Shown here: in pieces, positions 1 through 8,969 of the stretch
How positions within the stretch are numbered: position 1 is the stretch's first letter
Layout of the letters: each line of letters starts with the position of its first letter
Assembly: GCA_030832605.1 (NCBI GenBank)
Contig: JAURIU010000004.1
Location: forward strand, 1-52,403
Direction: 5' to 3'
Source: Rhodoluna sp.
GTDB lineage: Bacteria > Actinomycetota > Actinomycetes > Actinomycetales > Microbacteriaceae
Length of the DNA stretch: 52,403 nucleotides
Position numbers and translations under genes: made by a program
Notes under the pieces: generated by a model
Databases searched by the model: none
Told to the model about the DNA's origin: nothing
The model's input: the letters and a program-made list of their open reading frames with translations, nothing else

Positions 1-816
1 GACCTTTACGAACCGACCGACCCAAACTTTGCGCATCTGATTCTCGTGGTGGCCAGTGATCGCGTGAGTGCCTTCGACCACGTGCTCGAGCCGAGCATCC
101 CAGGTAAGGGCGCACACCTGACCACTCTCACCAATTGGTGGTTCGAGCGTCTCGGTGTCACCAACCACGTAAGTCACGAACTGGATGTGCCAGCCGAGGT
201 CGCCGGCCGTGCGACGGTTGCAAAAAAGCTAGACATGTTTCCGATTGAATGTGTGGTGCGCGGCTACATCTCTGGCTCAGGCTGGAAGGAATACCAAGCC
301 AACGGCACCATCTGCGGTGTGGAGCTACCCGAGTGGCTGACCTTCGGTGCCAAGCTGTCCGAACCGATTTTCACCCCGGCGTTCAAAGCCGAACTGGGCG
401 ACCACGACGAGAACATCACCTTCGATCGAGTGGTCGAGCTCATCGGTGAGGCCGACGCCAATGCGCTTCGCGACCTGTCGCTGCAAATCTTCGTCAAAGC
501 CTCAGAATTGGCCGAAAAGGCCGGGCTGATTTTGGCCGACACCAAGTTCGAGTTCGGTCGCGACCCAAAAACCGGCGAAATCACTTTGGGTGACGAGGTG
601 CTCACCCCAGACTCGAGCCGCTTCTGGTCGCGTGCGGCCTGGGAGCGCGGCGAGCGCAAAGACTCGTTCGACAAGCAGGTCGTGCGCAACTGGCTTGCTG
701 AAAACTGGGATGCTTCGTCGACCACCCTGCCACCTGCGTTGCCGCAGGCCATCGTTGACCAAACCGCCGGTAAGTATGCCGAGCTAGTAGAGCGACTAAC
801 TTCGGCTGTGGCTTAA
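1..816 (+). CDS. purC: Phosphoribosylaminoimidazole-succinocarboxamide synthase, 5' truncated by window edge
   Basis: Frame 1 is open from base 1 (DLYEPTDPNFAHLILVVASDRVSAFDHVLEPSIPGKG); SAICAR synthetase motifs KKLDMFPIECVVRGYISGSGWKEY and FEFGRD. Confidence 0.95.
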   Translation, partial: DLYEPTDPNFAHLILVVASDRVSAFDHVLEPSIPGKGAHLTTLTNWWFERLGVTNHVSHELDVPAEVAGRATVAKKLDMFPIECVVRGYISGSGWKEYQANGTICGVELPEWLTFGAKLSEPIFTPAFKAELGDHDENITFDRVVELIGEADANALRDLSLQIFVKASELAEKAGLILADTKFEFGRDPKTGEITLGDEVLTPDSSRFWSRAAWERGERKDSFDKQVVRNWLAENWDASSTTLPPALPQAIVDQTAGKYAELVERLTSAVA

Positions 817-819
817 AGC

Positions 820-851
820 AAAACGCAGACCCGAATCGGATCTGCGTTTTG
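820..851. terminator. Bidirectional hairpin terminator between purC and the convergent secreted-protein gene
   Basis: AAAACGCAGACCC-GAATC-GGATCTGCGTTTT near-perfect inverted repeat just after the purC stop. Confidence 0.75.
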
Positions 852-872
852 GTGTTACAAAGAACTCATCGA

Positions 873-1484
873 CTAGTCGTTCTTCTTGTCTTTACCTTTA
901 CCGTTGTCGCCCTTGCCCTTGCCCTTTACTTTGCCCTTGCCGTCGTTCTCAGGCTTTACAGGCTTGGCTGGAATGTTACCCAGATAAGCAATGGCTTCGT
1001 TGCGAGACTTGACCGCAGCAGCGATCTCAGCGGCCTTGGTGGCGCGAGCATAGGCTCGGGCAACCTGTGGGTCGGCAGCAGTTTTGGCAGCAGCCATCGA
1101 TGCGGCAAACGTAGTTTCGGTTGCTTTCACCGAGGTGTTGAAGTTGGTCTTGATCGTCTTGAGAGCTGAGATCAGGCTCGCGTTGGCGGTTTCCCAAGCG
1201 GTCATCGCCTCTTTCCAGGCAGTCATGGCTGCTTGAAACTCAACCTTGGCAGCGTAGTTGGCCTGCTTCTGCTCGTAGGTCTTTTTGATCTTGCGGTAGC
1301 CGTCTACAACCTTGCGGTCTTTTGGTTTGACATCAACAGACACGTCGGTGTCGGTAGGTTCGGTTACCGGATTCGTAATCGGGTAACCGCTTGGCACTAG
1401 CTCGCTGGCCGAGGCCGAAACAGCTGAACCGAGGCTAAGGGCTAGAACCAGGCCGGTGGCGGCTAGGGTTTTTGAAATCTTCAT
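873..1484 (-). CDS. Hypothetical secreted Ala/Lys-rich coiled-coil protein with basic GKGKGKG tail
   Basis: N-terminal signal peptide (MKISKTLAATGLVLALSLGSAVSASA), helical middle, low-complexity GKGKVKGKGKGDNGKGKDKKND C-terminus. Confidence 0.7.
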   Translation of the reverse strand: MKISKTLAATGLVLALSLGSAVSASASELVPSGYPITNPVTEPTDTDVSVDVKPKDRKVVDGYRKIKKTYEQKQANYAAKVEFQAAMTAWKEAMTAWETANASLISALKTIKTNFNTSVKATETTFAASMAAAKTAADPQVARAYARATKAAEIAAAVKSRNEAIAYLGNIPAKPVKPENDGKGKVKGKGKGDNGKGKDKKND

Positions 1485-1615
1485 CTGAGAAACCTTTCGT
1501 TGGTGTTCTTACAATCACAAGTTTGCAACGGCAACCTTTAGAAAAGCGTGTGAAGAATCTGCGCACTGCTATAGAAAGCTCTGAGGCGAAGCGATGGCTT
1601 CGCTAACCTAAGTGC

Positions 1616-2314
1616 ATGAACACCAATACAACGGCAGCACGCATTCTTGTAGTAGATGACGAAGATGTCTTGCTCGACATGCTCGGTGATGCCCTGCGGC
1701 TAAGCGGCTTCGAGGTGCTCGAGGCGTCTGACGGCTCAAAGGCTCTCGCGCTGCTGCAAAAAGAGACTGTCGACCTGATCGTTAGCGACGTAAACATGCC
1801 AGGCATGGATGGGTATGAAATGCTCACCCATCTGCGCGCTCAGGGCGACAACACCCCCGCCATCATGCTCACCGCAAGAAGAGAACGAGCGGATGTCACC
1901 AAGGGACTAAAGCTAGGTGCCGACGACTACGTGACCAAACCTTTCGGTCTCGAAGAACTCATCTTGCGCGTGAACGCGGTGTTGCGTCGAACGATGGGGG
2001 CAGCATCCGCTTCGTCGAAGTTGGTTTGTGGGCCGGTTGAGATTATCGATGACCTGCACCAGGTGACCGTAGATGGCGTTGAGGTAGAACTTTCGCCAAC
2101 CGAATACCACCTGCTCACCGTGCTGATGGAGAACAAGGGCAAAGTGATCAGCCGCAGCAAGCTGCTGCTAGAGGTTTGGGACATCAACTTTGACACCGGC
2201 ACCAACGTGGTCGACACCTACATTTCTTATCTGCGTCGTAAGGTGCACACCGACAGTTATCAGGGCATCAAAACGGTTCGCGGCATCGGCTTTCAAATGA
2301 TCGAAGGCAAATGA
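1616..2314 (+). CDS. OmpR-family response regulator
   Basis: Receiver domain (ILVVDDEDVLLDML, VSDVNMPGMDGYEML, KPFGLEEL) plus winged-helix output domain (ELSPTEYHLLTVLMENKGKVISRSKLLLEVWD, VVDTYISYLRRKV). Confidence 0.93.
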   Translation: MNTNTTAARILVVDDEDVLLDMLGDALRLSGFEVLEASDGSKALALLQKETVDLIVSDVNMPGMDGYEMLTHLRAQGDNTPAIMLTARRERADVTKGLKLGADDYVTKPFGLEELILRVNAVLRRTMGAASASSKLVCGPVEIIDDLHQVTVDGVEVELSPTEYHLLTVLMENKGKVISRSKLLLEVWDINFDTGTNVVDTYISYLRRKVHTDSYQGIKTVRGIGFQMIEGK

Positions 2315-3663
2315 GGCTTCGCACTCGACTGTTTTTAGCAACCGCGGCAGTCACCACGATTACCGCAGCGGCCGTTGGGCTGGCCGGCACACTCTATGCG
2401 TTCGACTCAGAGGTTCAGCGCCTCGACAAGGTTCTTGCCAAGGTTTCGGTTGATGCAGCCGATGCAGCCCCCAACCAGATTGCGGCGGCCATCGAGTCGG
2501 CAGCCGACCGTTCTTTCGCGGTTCAGGTTTCGATTCTCGACACCCAGGGCCTGCTCACCAACGTTTACGGCGTTGAAAACATAGTTGATGCTGCGCCACC
2601 GATCGCACTAGCCGAGCAGGCTCAAGAACGACCAATCACGGTCGAAGCCGCTGAGACCTATCGAATGAGCTCGGTAGCCATCGACAGCGGCGACTACCTG
2701 CTGCTGATCATGCCCCTTCAAGAGGCGATTGACGCGCGAAACGCGAACCTCGGTTGGCTCGGCGGCTTTATTGTCGTTGCCGTCGGCCTGGGCATCCTGG
2801 TTATTTGGCTACTGATTCGCCTCGACCTGCGCGTGATGGAGCGGCTGGTTCAATCGGCAAAGAGCATCGCGGCCGGTGAAGAGGTCAGCTTGCCCGGTTC
2901 GAAACGCTCGGGCGAAGTGGCCGATTTGTCACAGGCGCTAAGTCAGATGCTCGACTCACTGCGTGGTTCGATTGTTGCCGAGCAGAACGTTCACAAGGCC
3001 ATGCAGGCGTTCATGGGTGACGCCTCACACGAGCTGCGCACGCCCCTTACCGTGATCAAGGGTTATGCCGAACTGATGCAGCAGCAGGGTGCAGACCAGG
3101 CTTTTCGCGACAAAGCGCTGTCTCGGATGCTCAGCGAGACCACTCGCATGGAGCAGTTGATCAACGACCTGCTGCTATTGGCAGAACTCGGCGAAAGACA
3201 GGTCGGCGAGCGCGACCGCATTGACTTCACCCAAATTGTTGGCGAGTTTGTCGAAGACCTGAAGGCTCTGCAGCCCAAGCGAACGGTGTCGGCGAAGATT
3301 GCGAAGAATCTAAAGGTGATGGGCTCTGGCGCACACCTGGGCCAGCTGCTCTCTAATCTGTTCGGCAACCTGCGCAAGCACACTCCGGTTGATGCCGAGG
3401 TTAGGGTGAGCCTGTCTGCGGCGGGCGCCGACCAGATTTTGTTGACGGTAGAGGATGCTGGGCCGGGGCTTCCCGAACATTATTACGACGACGGGGTCGA
3501 GTCGTTTCTGCGCTTCGACGCGTTTGCCTCGCGCCAGCAGGGCAGCAGCGGTCTTGGAATGACCATCATGCGAACGATTGTCGATCAGCACGGGGGTCGA
3601 GTGCGCCTAAGCCGCAGCGAACTCGGTGGACTAAAAACCGAAATTTATTTGGCGCGCAAGTAG
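2311..3663 (+). CDS. Sensor histidine kinase (TM-HAMP-HisKA-HATPase)
   Basis: 4-nt overlap with upstream regulator; H-box MGDASHELRTPLTVIKGYAELM; two TM segments; G-box GPGLP...SSGLGMTIMRTIVDQHGG. Confidence 0.93.
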   Translation: MRLRTRLFLATAAVTTITAAAVGLAGTLYAFDSEVQRLDKVLAKVSVDAADAAPNQIAAAIESAADRSFAVQVSILDTQGLLTNVYGVENIVDAAPPIALAEQAQERPITVEAAETYRMSSVAIDSGDYLLLIMPLQEAIDARNANLGWLGGFIVVAVGLGILVIWLLIRLDLRVMERLVQSAKSIAAGEEVSLPGSKRSGEVADLSQALSQMLDSLRGSIVAEQNVHKAMQAFMGDASHELRTPLTVIKGYAELMQQQGADQAFRDKALSRMLSETTRMEQLINDLLLLAELGERQVGERDRIDFTQIVGEFVEDLKALQPKRTVSAKIAKNLKVMGSGAHLGQLLSNLFGNLRKHTPVDAEVRVSLSAAGADQILLTVEDAGPGLPEHYYDDGVESFLRFDAFASRQQGSSGLGMTIMRTIVDQHGGRVRLSRSELGGLKTEIYLARK

Positions 3664-3845
3664 CCGACTACCGCGTTGGCGTGACCGTGGCCCATGCCGT
3701 GTTCGGTCTTTAGCCAGTTGACCTGATCCATGTGCTTCAGGTCGCTCACCTTGGCAAGTGCGTCGAACCAAAATTGCATCGGCTTGCCGTAGGTTTTTTC
3801 GATTGAAGGAAAGTATGAGGCTGGGCCTTTTACCTTTTCGGTCAT
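3645..3845 (-). CDS. DUF4287-type small protein
   Basis: MTEKVKGPASYFPSIEKTYGKPMQFWFDAL...LKTEHGMGHGHANAVVGYLRAK resembles DUF4287; 3' end overlaps the kinase gene convergently. Confidence 0.75.
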   Translation of the reverse strand: MTEKVKGPASYFPSIEKTYGKPMQFWFDALAKVSDLKHMDQVNWLKTEHGMGHGHANAVVGYLRAK

Positions 3846-3893
3846 GGTGTGTTCCTAAGCGAGAGCGGTGGTAGGTGTTGGAATTGCGGTCGG

Positions 3894-4703
3894 TTAGAAG
3901 TAGTTAATCAGCAACGAACCGACGCCAACCCAGATAATCGAATCGAAGCGGTCGAGCACACCACCGAATCCGGGGATGATCGCGCCAGCATCCTTGACAT
4001 TGGCAAGCCGCTTGATTTTCGACTCGACCCAGTCGCCGAGAACGGCGAAGGCGGCTAGTCCCAGATAACCGGTTAGGTTGATGTTCGCTGCCGGTTCACC
4101 GAACAACACTCCGCCACCAAACACCCAGAGCCAGGCGACACCACCAAGAACGAATGACACGACAAGGCCACCGAGGGTTTTGTTTGGCGAAGTTTTCTTG
4201 AAGATTTTGTAGTCGAATGGCTTGAACCGCGCCAGTGTCTTGCCGCCAACCCAACCACCGATGTCGAATAGCGCCACCACGAAGAGCAGAACGAGTGCAG
4301 ACGCCGCTAGGTCGAATAGTTTGTAGCCACCAACCAAAATCGCCGCGAGCCAAAGCAGCCCGAGCCAGGTGCGCGCCGTCTTTCGAGGCTTCACGGCCAT
4401 CAACCGCAGAGTCTCGAAGATTGCTGCTGCCGCCACTAGGCTCCAGAAAAACAAAAAGCCGAACCCAATGTCGTTGGTGTCGGCGGTGCGGTCAAAAATC
4501 ACGAGCGCAATCGATAAAACCAACATGCCGGCCCACGAAAACACCCGTGCGGCAATCATGCCCGCCGTTTTCGACCGGCTGATGAAAAACCAAATACCTA
4601 TGGGCACTCCCGCTGAGATGACTAGAACCGAGGCTGCCAAGACGGCGAGTTGAACCGCAGACTGCAGCTGTTCGAACACCTCTAAGAAGTTAGGCACGGG
4701 CAC
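3894..4703 (-). CDS. cdsA: Phosphatidate cytidylyltransferase
   Basis: CdsA signature ESKIKRLANVKDAGAIIPGFGGVLDRFDS; multiple TM helices. Start trimmed from the ORF to GTG near 4703 or 4697. Confidence 0.85.
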   Translation of the reverse strand: MPVPNFLEVFEQLQSAVQLAVLAASVLVISAGVPIGIWFFISRSKTAGMIAARVFSWAGMLVLSIALVIFDRTADTNDIGFGFLFFWSLVAAAAIFETLRLMAVKPRKTARTWLGLLWLAAILVGGYKLFDLAASALVLLFVVALFDIGGWVGGKTLARFKPFDYKIFKKTSPNKTLGGLVVSFVLGGVAWLWVFGGGVLFGEPAANINLTGYLGLAAFAVLGDWVESKIKRLANVKDAGAIIPGFGGVLDRFDSIIWVGVGSLLINYF

Positions 4704-5301
4704 CTCGATTAGCAACGCGGATGCGCTGCACGCGCATCCCAGCGGTGACAAGTGACCCGACCACAACCACCCCGGCCCACACGACCACGAAGGTTGCCGA
4801 GGTGCTGGGTGTGGCGAAGAACTCGAGGGCGATTGCGAGTAGGACGAGCGAGAAGCTGCGCTCGGTTTTGCCGAACGGGCCGCCGTTGATGCGTGGGTGG
4901 CCGAAGAGCACCACGCCCCAGAGCGAGGCCGCGGTTGGCAGTGCGACTGCGAGCATCAGGGCGAAGGTCGCGAGCGGGTCGAGGCCGAGCCACAGCGCAC
5001 CGGCAAAGAGCGCCCAGTCGCCGAGGCGGTCGCCGAGTTCGTTCACCCAAAAGCCGCGACGTGACTCGAGGCCCCTGGCGCGTGCCACCACCCCGTCGAG
5101 GTTCGCACCGGCCAAACGCACCAGCACGCCGACGGCCACGAGCAACGTGAGTCCATTAGCCAGACCGTAGCCGCCGAGCACCCCGCCCAGCACGCCGAGC
5201 CAGGTGAACAGGTCGGGCGAGAGCTTGGCTCGCACGGCTAGCTTCGAAATGGGGGCGAGCAGCCGCGAATAAAAGGCCTTGAGACCGTAGAGGCCTTTCA
5301 T
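4690..5301 (-). CDS. CDP-alcohol phosphatidyltransferase family membrane protein
   Basis: LDGVVARARGLESRRGFWVNELGDRLGD matches the CDP-OH motif core; start trimmed to MKGLYGLKAFYSRLL. Confidence 0.8.
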   Translation of the reverse strand: MKGLYGLKAFYSRLLAPISKLAVRAKLSPDLFTWLGVLGGVLGGYGLANGLTLLVAVGVLVRLAGANLDGVVARARGLESRRGFWVNELGDRLGDWALFAGALWLGLDPLATFALMLAVALPTAASLWGVVLFGHPRINGGPFGKTERSFSLVLLAIALEFFATPSTSATFVVVWAGVVVVGSLVTAGMRVQRIRVANRGARA

Positions 5302-5627
5302 TTGGCGAACCCCGTCAGCAGAGCATCCACGATGAAAAACGAGGCGCCAACCATTAGCACCAGGCCGGCCCAGGGGTGCCAGGTGAAGCGCCACGGGCGA
5401 AGCTGCGCGAGCACCGCGACAAGGCTAAACAACGTGAAGAGCACATAGGCGATGGCGTCGAGAATTGTGAAGAACGCGAGAATGATGATCGGTTGCGCAC
5501 CGAGCCAAAAACCGGTGAACGTAAACCACTGCAGCACGGCGAAGCCGAACAAGAAGGCGGCCGAACGAAACGCGTAGCGACCCACCATCTCGGTGACTCT
5601 CGATGCTCTGTTGTCGCGGCTCATCAT
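5298..5627 (-). CDS. Small hydrophobic membrane protein
   Basis: MMSRDNRASRVTEMVGRYAFRSAAFLFGFAVLQWF...; ATG overlaps the TGA of the upstream gene (TGATGATGAG). The N-terminal extension in the ORF track is rejected. Confidence 0.7.
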   Translation of the reverse strand: MMSRDNRASRVTEMVGRYAFRSAAFLFGFAVLQWFTFTGFWLGAQPIIILAFFTILDAIAYVLFTLFSLVAVLAQLRPWRFTWHPWAGLVLMVGASFFIVDALLTGFAK

Positions 5628-6874
5628 CAACTCCAGTATGCAATCGTGAGCCAAAGGCCGATAGGGAACAGCGCGAGCGTGACCGATTGCACGAGGCCGA
5701 GGCTCGGGCGCAGCCAGCGGGCCAAGAAGTTGCCGAGCAGCCAACCGCCTGCGCCAACCAAAACAATTCTTGTGATTCTGGCGATGAGGGCGGTGCCGAG
5801 TTCGGCAAGCGACAGCCCCATCAAACCGGCTTCGTGGGCATAAACCTTGACCGGAATGCCGTTGAACATTTGCTGCCAGAAAGCTCCGCCGAGATTGACG
5901 TCGAGTTGCTCGGCTGCAACTTCGAACATGCGCGGGGTGGTCAGCGGTGATGGTGGTTCGAATCCGTTCTTGACCATCCACCAGGTTGCCAGCACTCCTA
6001 GTGCGGCCCCGGCTGCCGAAGCGGCAATCAGCGCGGCCCCTCGCCAGCGCCAACCGACCGTGACCACCAAAAGCAGCAGCGGCATCTCGGCGATCAGCGG
6101 CCAGAAAATGCCCTCGCCCATCGCCCAGGCAAACACCACGAGGAGCCCGGCCCAGCCGAACGCCACCTTGCGCACGCGCTGCCAACCGAACCCCGGCAGG
6201 TCTTCGATCGGCATTTTGTGTAATTCGATCAGCTCGTTGCGAACCGCAGCGACCGCCTCGTCGATTGAATCCGGATGCACGGCAATCGCAGTTCCATGAC
6301 GCAGGTTTGTCGCCCGGTGCTTCGGAAAGGTCGAGCCCTTGGGCAGCGACTCGAAGGTGCCGTTGATGGCAATTGGCAGAACGCGAGCGCCGAGTTCGGC
6401 GGCTAGGCGAAACGCGCCGGTGTGAAAAGCGCCGATCTCACCGGTGGTCGACCGAGTGCCCTCGGCGAAAAGCACCAGAACCACGCCCGCGCGCACCAGG
6501 TCGGCCGCCCCGCGCAACTGCTCCATGCCGTCGCCCGAGCGCGAGATTGCGAAGGTGCCAACCAGCCCGCGCGAAAGCCAGTCGGCCGTCGAATCTTGCT
6601 CCCAGTAGTCGCTCGCCGAAACCACCAGAACGGGGCGGGTTCGCCCGAGGGTAGCCAGTAGCGCGACCGAATCTGCGTGAGACGAATGGTTGGCCACAAC
6701 GATGAGTGGGCCGTCGGGTAGCGGAACGGGGCGGGCAAGCGGCGTGGGCTTGGGCGTGGCATCCGTGTTGGTAAACGAGGTTAGGCCGCGCGAGAAAATG
6801 GCGATGATGCTGGCCCAAAAATGGGCTCTGAACTTGGATGCACGGGTTAACGCCCGCATCGCCCGCTGGTTCAT
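5627..6874 (-). CDS. Lysophospholipid acyltransferase (PlsC-like) with C-terminal membrane region
   Basis: NHSSHADSVAL (HX4D motif), FAEGTRSTTGEIGAFHTGAFRLA, PIAING; start probably MNQRAMRALTRASKF. Confidence 0.85.
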   Translation of the reverse strand: MNQRAMRALTRASKFRAHFWASIIAIFSRGLTSFTNTDATPKPTPLARPVPLPDGPLIVVANHSSHADSVALLATLGRTRPVLVVSASDYWEQDSTADWLSRGLVGTFAISRSGDGMEQLRGAADLVRAGVVLVLFAEGTRSTTGEIGAFHTGAFRLAAELGARVLPIAINGTFESLPKGSTFPKHRATNLRHGTAIAVHPDSIDEAVAAVRNELIELHKMPIEDLPGFGWQRVRKVAFGWAGLLVVFAWAMGEGIFWPLIAEMPLLLLVVTVGWRWRGAALIAASAAGAALGVLATWWMVKNGFEPPSPLTTPRMFEVAAEQLDVNLGGAFWQQMFNGIPVKVYAHEAGLMGLSLAELGTALIARITRIVLVGAGGWLLGNFLARWLRPSLGLVQSVTLALFPIGLWLTIAYWS

Positions 6875-6997
6875 CTGATCCCGCCTAGAAAAAGTTGCGT
6901 GATGCACACAGATCCCGATGAGTGCCCCATCTAGTTGCAACTCTAGAACATTTCGAGATTAGGTAACCTTGAAACCACCAATCAAAGCAGGGATGCG

Positions 6998-7279
6998 ATG
7001 ACTTACACAGCGAGCGTCACGGTGACCGACCAACTCGGTCTGCACGCTCGACCTGCCGCACAAATCGCCAAGCTGGTGAAATCGGCCATCGACTCGAACC
7101 CCGCGCTAGTGGTCACCGTCAAACACCAATCGGGCAAGCAGGCACAGGCAAAATCGGCGCTGATGCTGATGGCGCTCGGTGCCAAATCGGGCGAATCGAT
7201 TGAGGTGCAGGTAGATGGTGCGAGCGATGAAGCCGCCGCTGCGCTGGTTGCCGAAATTCAAGGGCTACTGATCGAATGA
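6998..7279 (+). CDS. ptsH: PTS phosphocarrier protein HPr
   Basis: LGLHARPAAQIAKLV active-site His motif; KSALMLMALGAKSGE. Confidence 0.93.
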   Translation: MTYTASVTVTDQLGLHARPAAQIAKLVKSAIDSNPALVVTVKHQSGKQAQAKSALMLMALGAKSGESIEVQVDGASDEAAAALVAEIQGLLIE

Positions 7280-8898
7280 GCGATTCCCGCACCGACGTTG
7301 TGCTGAGCGGAATTGGCGTTGGTCTCACCTCTGCCACGGCACCGGCATTTGTGGTCGCCGCTACCCAGACGCTGCCGCCCTACCGAATGAGCGATCTCAC
7401 GCCTCAAGAGGAAACCGAGCGCCTCGCCGCCTCGGTTGCCAAAGTTCAACTATCGCTTCAGGCCGTTGCTGCTGACTCAACCGACGAAACCCGCGAAGTT
7501 CTCGCGGCCCTGGCCGAAATCGTCACCGACGACGTGCTGATAGAGCACGCCCGCGAGTTCATCGATCAAGGCTGGTCGGCTGAGGCTGCATTCGGCAAAG
7601 CGGTGAGCGACTTCGTAGCCCCGCTGATCACAGCAGACGCTGCCGAGCGGTTCGACGATTTTGAATGGTTATCTCAGCTGGTTCAGGCCGACCTAGCCGG
7701 CATCAGCACGGTTCGAGAGTTGCCCACCGAAGGCCGCTGGGTTTTGGTGGTCGACGACCTCACCCCCGCCGACACCGCCCAGTTCACCGATGCGATTGCC
7801 GGGGTGGTCACCCTCAAAGGTGGTCCAACCTCGCACGCCTCTATTATTTGTGCGGCCCGCGGCATTCCCGCCGTGGTGGCGTGTGCCGAGGCCGTCACAG
7901 TTACCGATGGCGAAACCCTGTTGGTCGACGAGCTCGGCAGCCGGGTAGTGGTGAACCCCGTCGAACTGCAGGCTTCGTATAGCGTCGCCTTCACCACACG
8001 TCTGCCTGAACCGCTGATTGCGGTGCGAGCCAACGTCGGCTCGGTTCAAGACGCCGAGACAGCCAGCACGGCGAAGGCCGCAGGCGTGGGCCTTCTGCGC
8101 ACCGAGTTTTTGTTCTCGGGTGCTCAGACCGAGCCAACCCACGAAGCTCAGGTTGCACAGTACCGAGCCATTTTTGAAAGCTCACCGGCCGGGCCGATTG
8201 TGGTTCGCACGTTAGACGTGGCAAGCGACAAGCCACTGAAGTTTGCGGTGAGCAGCCTCGAAGAGCAAGATCGCGGCTATCGGTTTTTGGTCGACAACCT
8301 CGGTCTCATCGAGCGCCAACTCGACGCTCTCTCGGCAGCACAGAAACTTAGCGGCCGCGAAGTTTGGGTTATGGCGCCGATGCTTGGGTCGCCCGATCAG
8401 GTTCGCTACTTTGCCGACCTAGTGCGTGCGAGAACCGACTTCAGAGTCGGCGTAATGATCGAGCTGGCTTCACTGGCACATACCGTCGCCGAACTGGCCG
8501 GCATTGTGGAATTTGTCTCGATCGGAACCAATGACCTGAGCCAAGACTTGTTCGGCATTGACCGAAACAACCCCGTGCAACCAGAACTGCTCGACCATTG
8601 GCAACCTCGCCTAGTCGAACTGATTGGCCGCGTGGCCGCCGCTGCGCGAAAAGCCGGAATCGACTGCTCGGTTTGCGGTTCGGCCGCCAGCGACCCGACC
8701 TTTGCGGTAGTACTAGCCGGGCTCGGAGTGAACTCGGTTAGCAGCGCACCAGCTGCGGTTTCGCATGTTCGTGAAAGTTTGATGGCGTTCGAACTCGCAA
8801 CCGCGACCAAGGCTGCCGAAATAGCGCTCGACTGCCCCAATTCCTGGGCGGCAAAGGGTGCAGTTCAGGCGTTTTTGATCCACGGAGCGATTCTTTAA
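7276..8898 (+). CDS. ptsI: PTS system enzyme I (PEP-protein phosphotransferase)
   Basis: LKGGPTSHASIICAARGIPAVV phospho-His motif, GVGLLRTEFLF, VSIGTNDLSQDLFGIDRNNP; overlaps ptsH by 4 nt. Confidence 0.93.
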   Translation: MSDSRTDVVLSGIGVGLTSATAPAFVVAATQTLPPYRMSDLTPQEETERLAASVAKVQLSLQAVAADSTDETREVLAALAEIVTDDVLIEHAREFIDQGWSAEAAFGKAVSDFVAPLITADAAERFDDFEWLSQLVQADLAGISTVRELPTEGRWVLVVDDLTPADTAQFTDAIAGVVTLKGGPTSHASIICAARGIPAVVACAEAVTVTDGETLLVDELGSRVVVNPVELQASYSVAFTTRLPEPLIAVRANVGSVQDAETASTAKAAGVGLLRTEFLFSGAQTEPTHEAQVAQYRAIFESSPAGPIVVRTLDVASDKPLKFAVSSLEEQDRGYRFLVDNLGLIERQLDALSAAQKLSGREVWVMAPMLGSPDQVRYFADLVRARTDFRVGVMIELASLAHTVAELAGIVEFVSIGTNDLSQDLFGIDRNNPVQPELLDHWQPRLVELIGRVAAAARKAGIDCSVCGSAASDPTFAVVLAGLGVNSVSSAPAAVSHVRESLMAFELATATKAAEIALDCPNSWAAKGAVQAFLIHGAIL

Positions 8899-8969
8899 CC
8901 AAACATTCGGCAAGCGCAACAATTCGCAACGAAAAGGCGCGGCGGCGCATCCGTGTATAGATTCGAAGC

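Noticed and set aside
264-752. 162-aa antisense ORF opposite purC
   Set aside because: Shadow ORF in GC-rich coding DNA; Ser/Arg-rich composition and no start context; the sense strand encodes conserved PurC
899-955. GKGKGKG-coding low-complexity region as a DNA repeat element
   Set aside because: In frame within a secreted protein gene; explained by biased amino-acid composition
5628-6185. N-terminal extension of ORF 5298..6185
   Set aside because: Arg/Ala-rich out-of-frame translation of the acyltransferase gene; the real small membrane protein starts at 5627 or 5624
7801-7870. GGPTSH (instead of GGRTSH) in enzyme I as an unusual active site
   Set aside because: Pro at this position is, to my knowledge, common in actinobacterial EI and related PEP-utilising enzymes; catalytic His is intact
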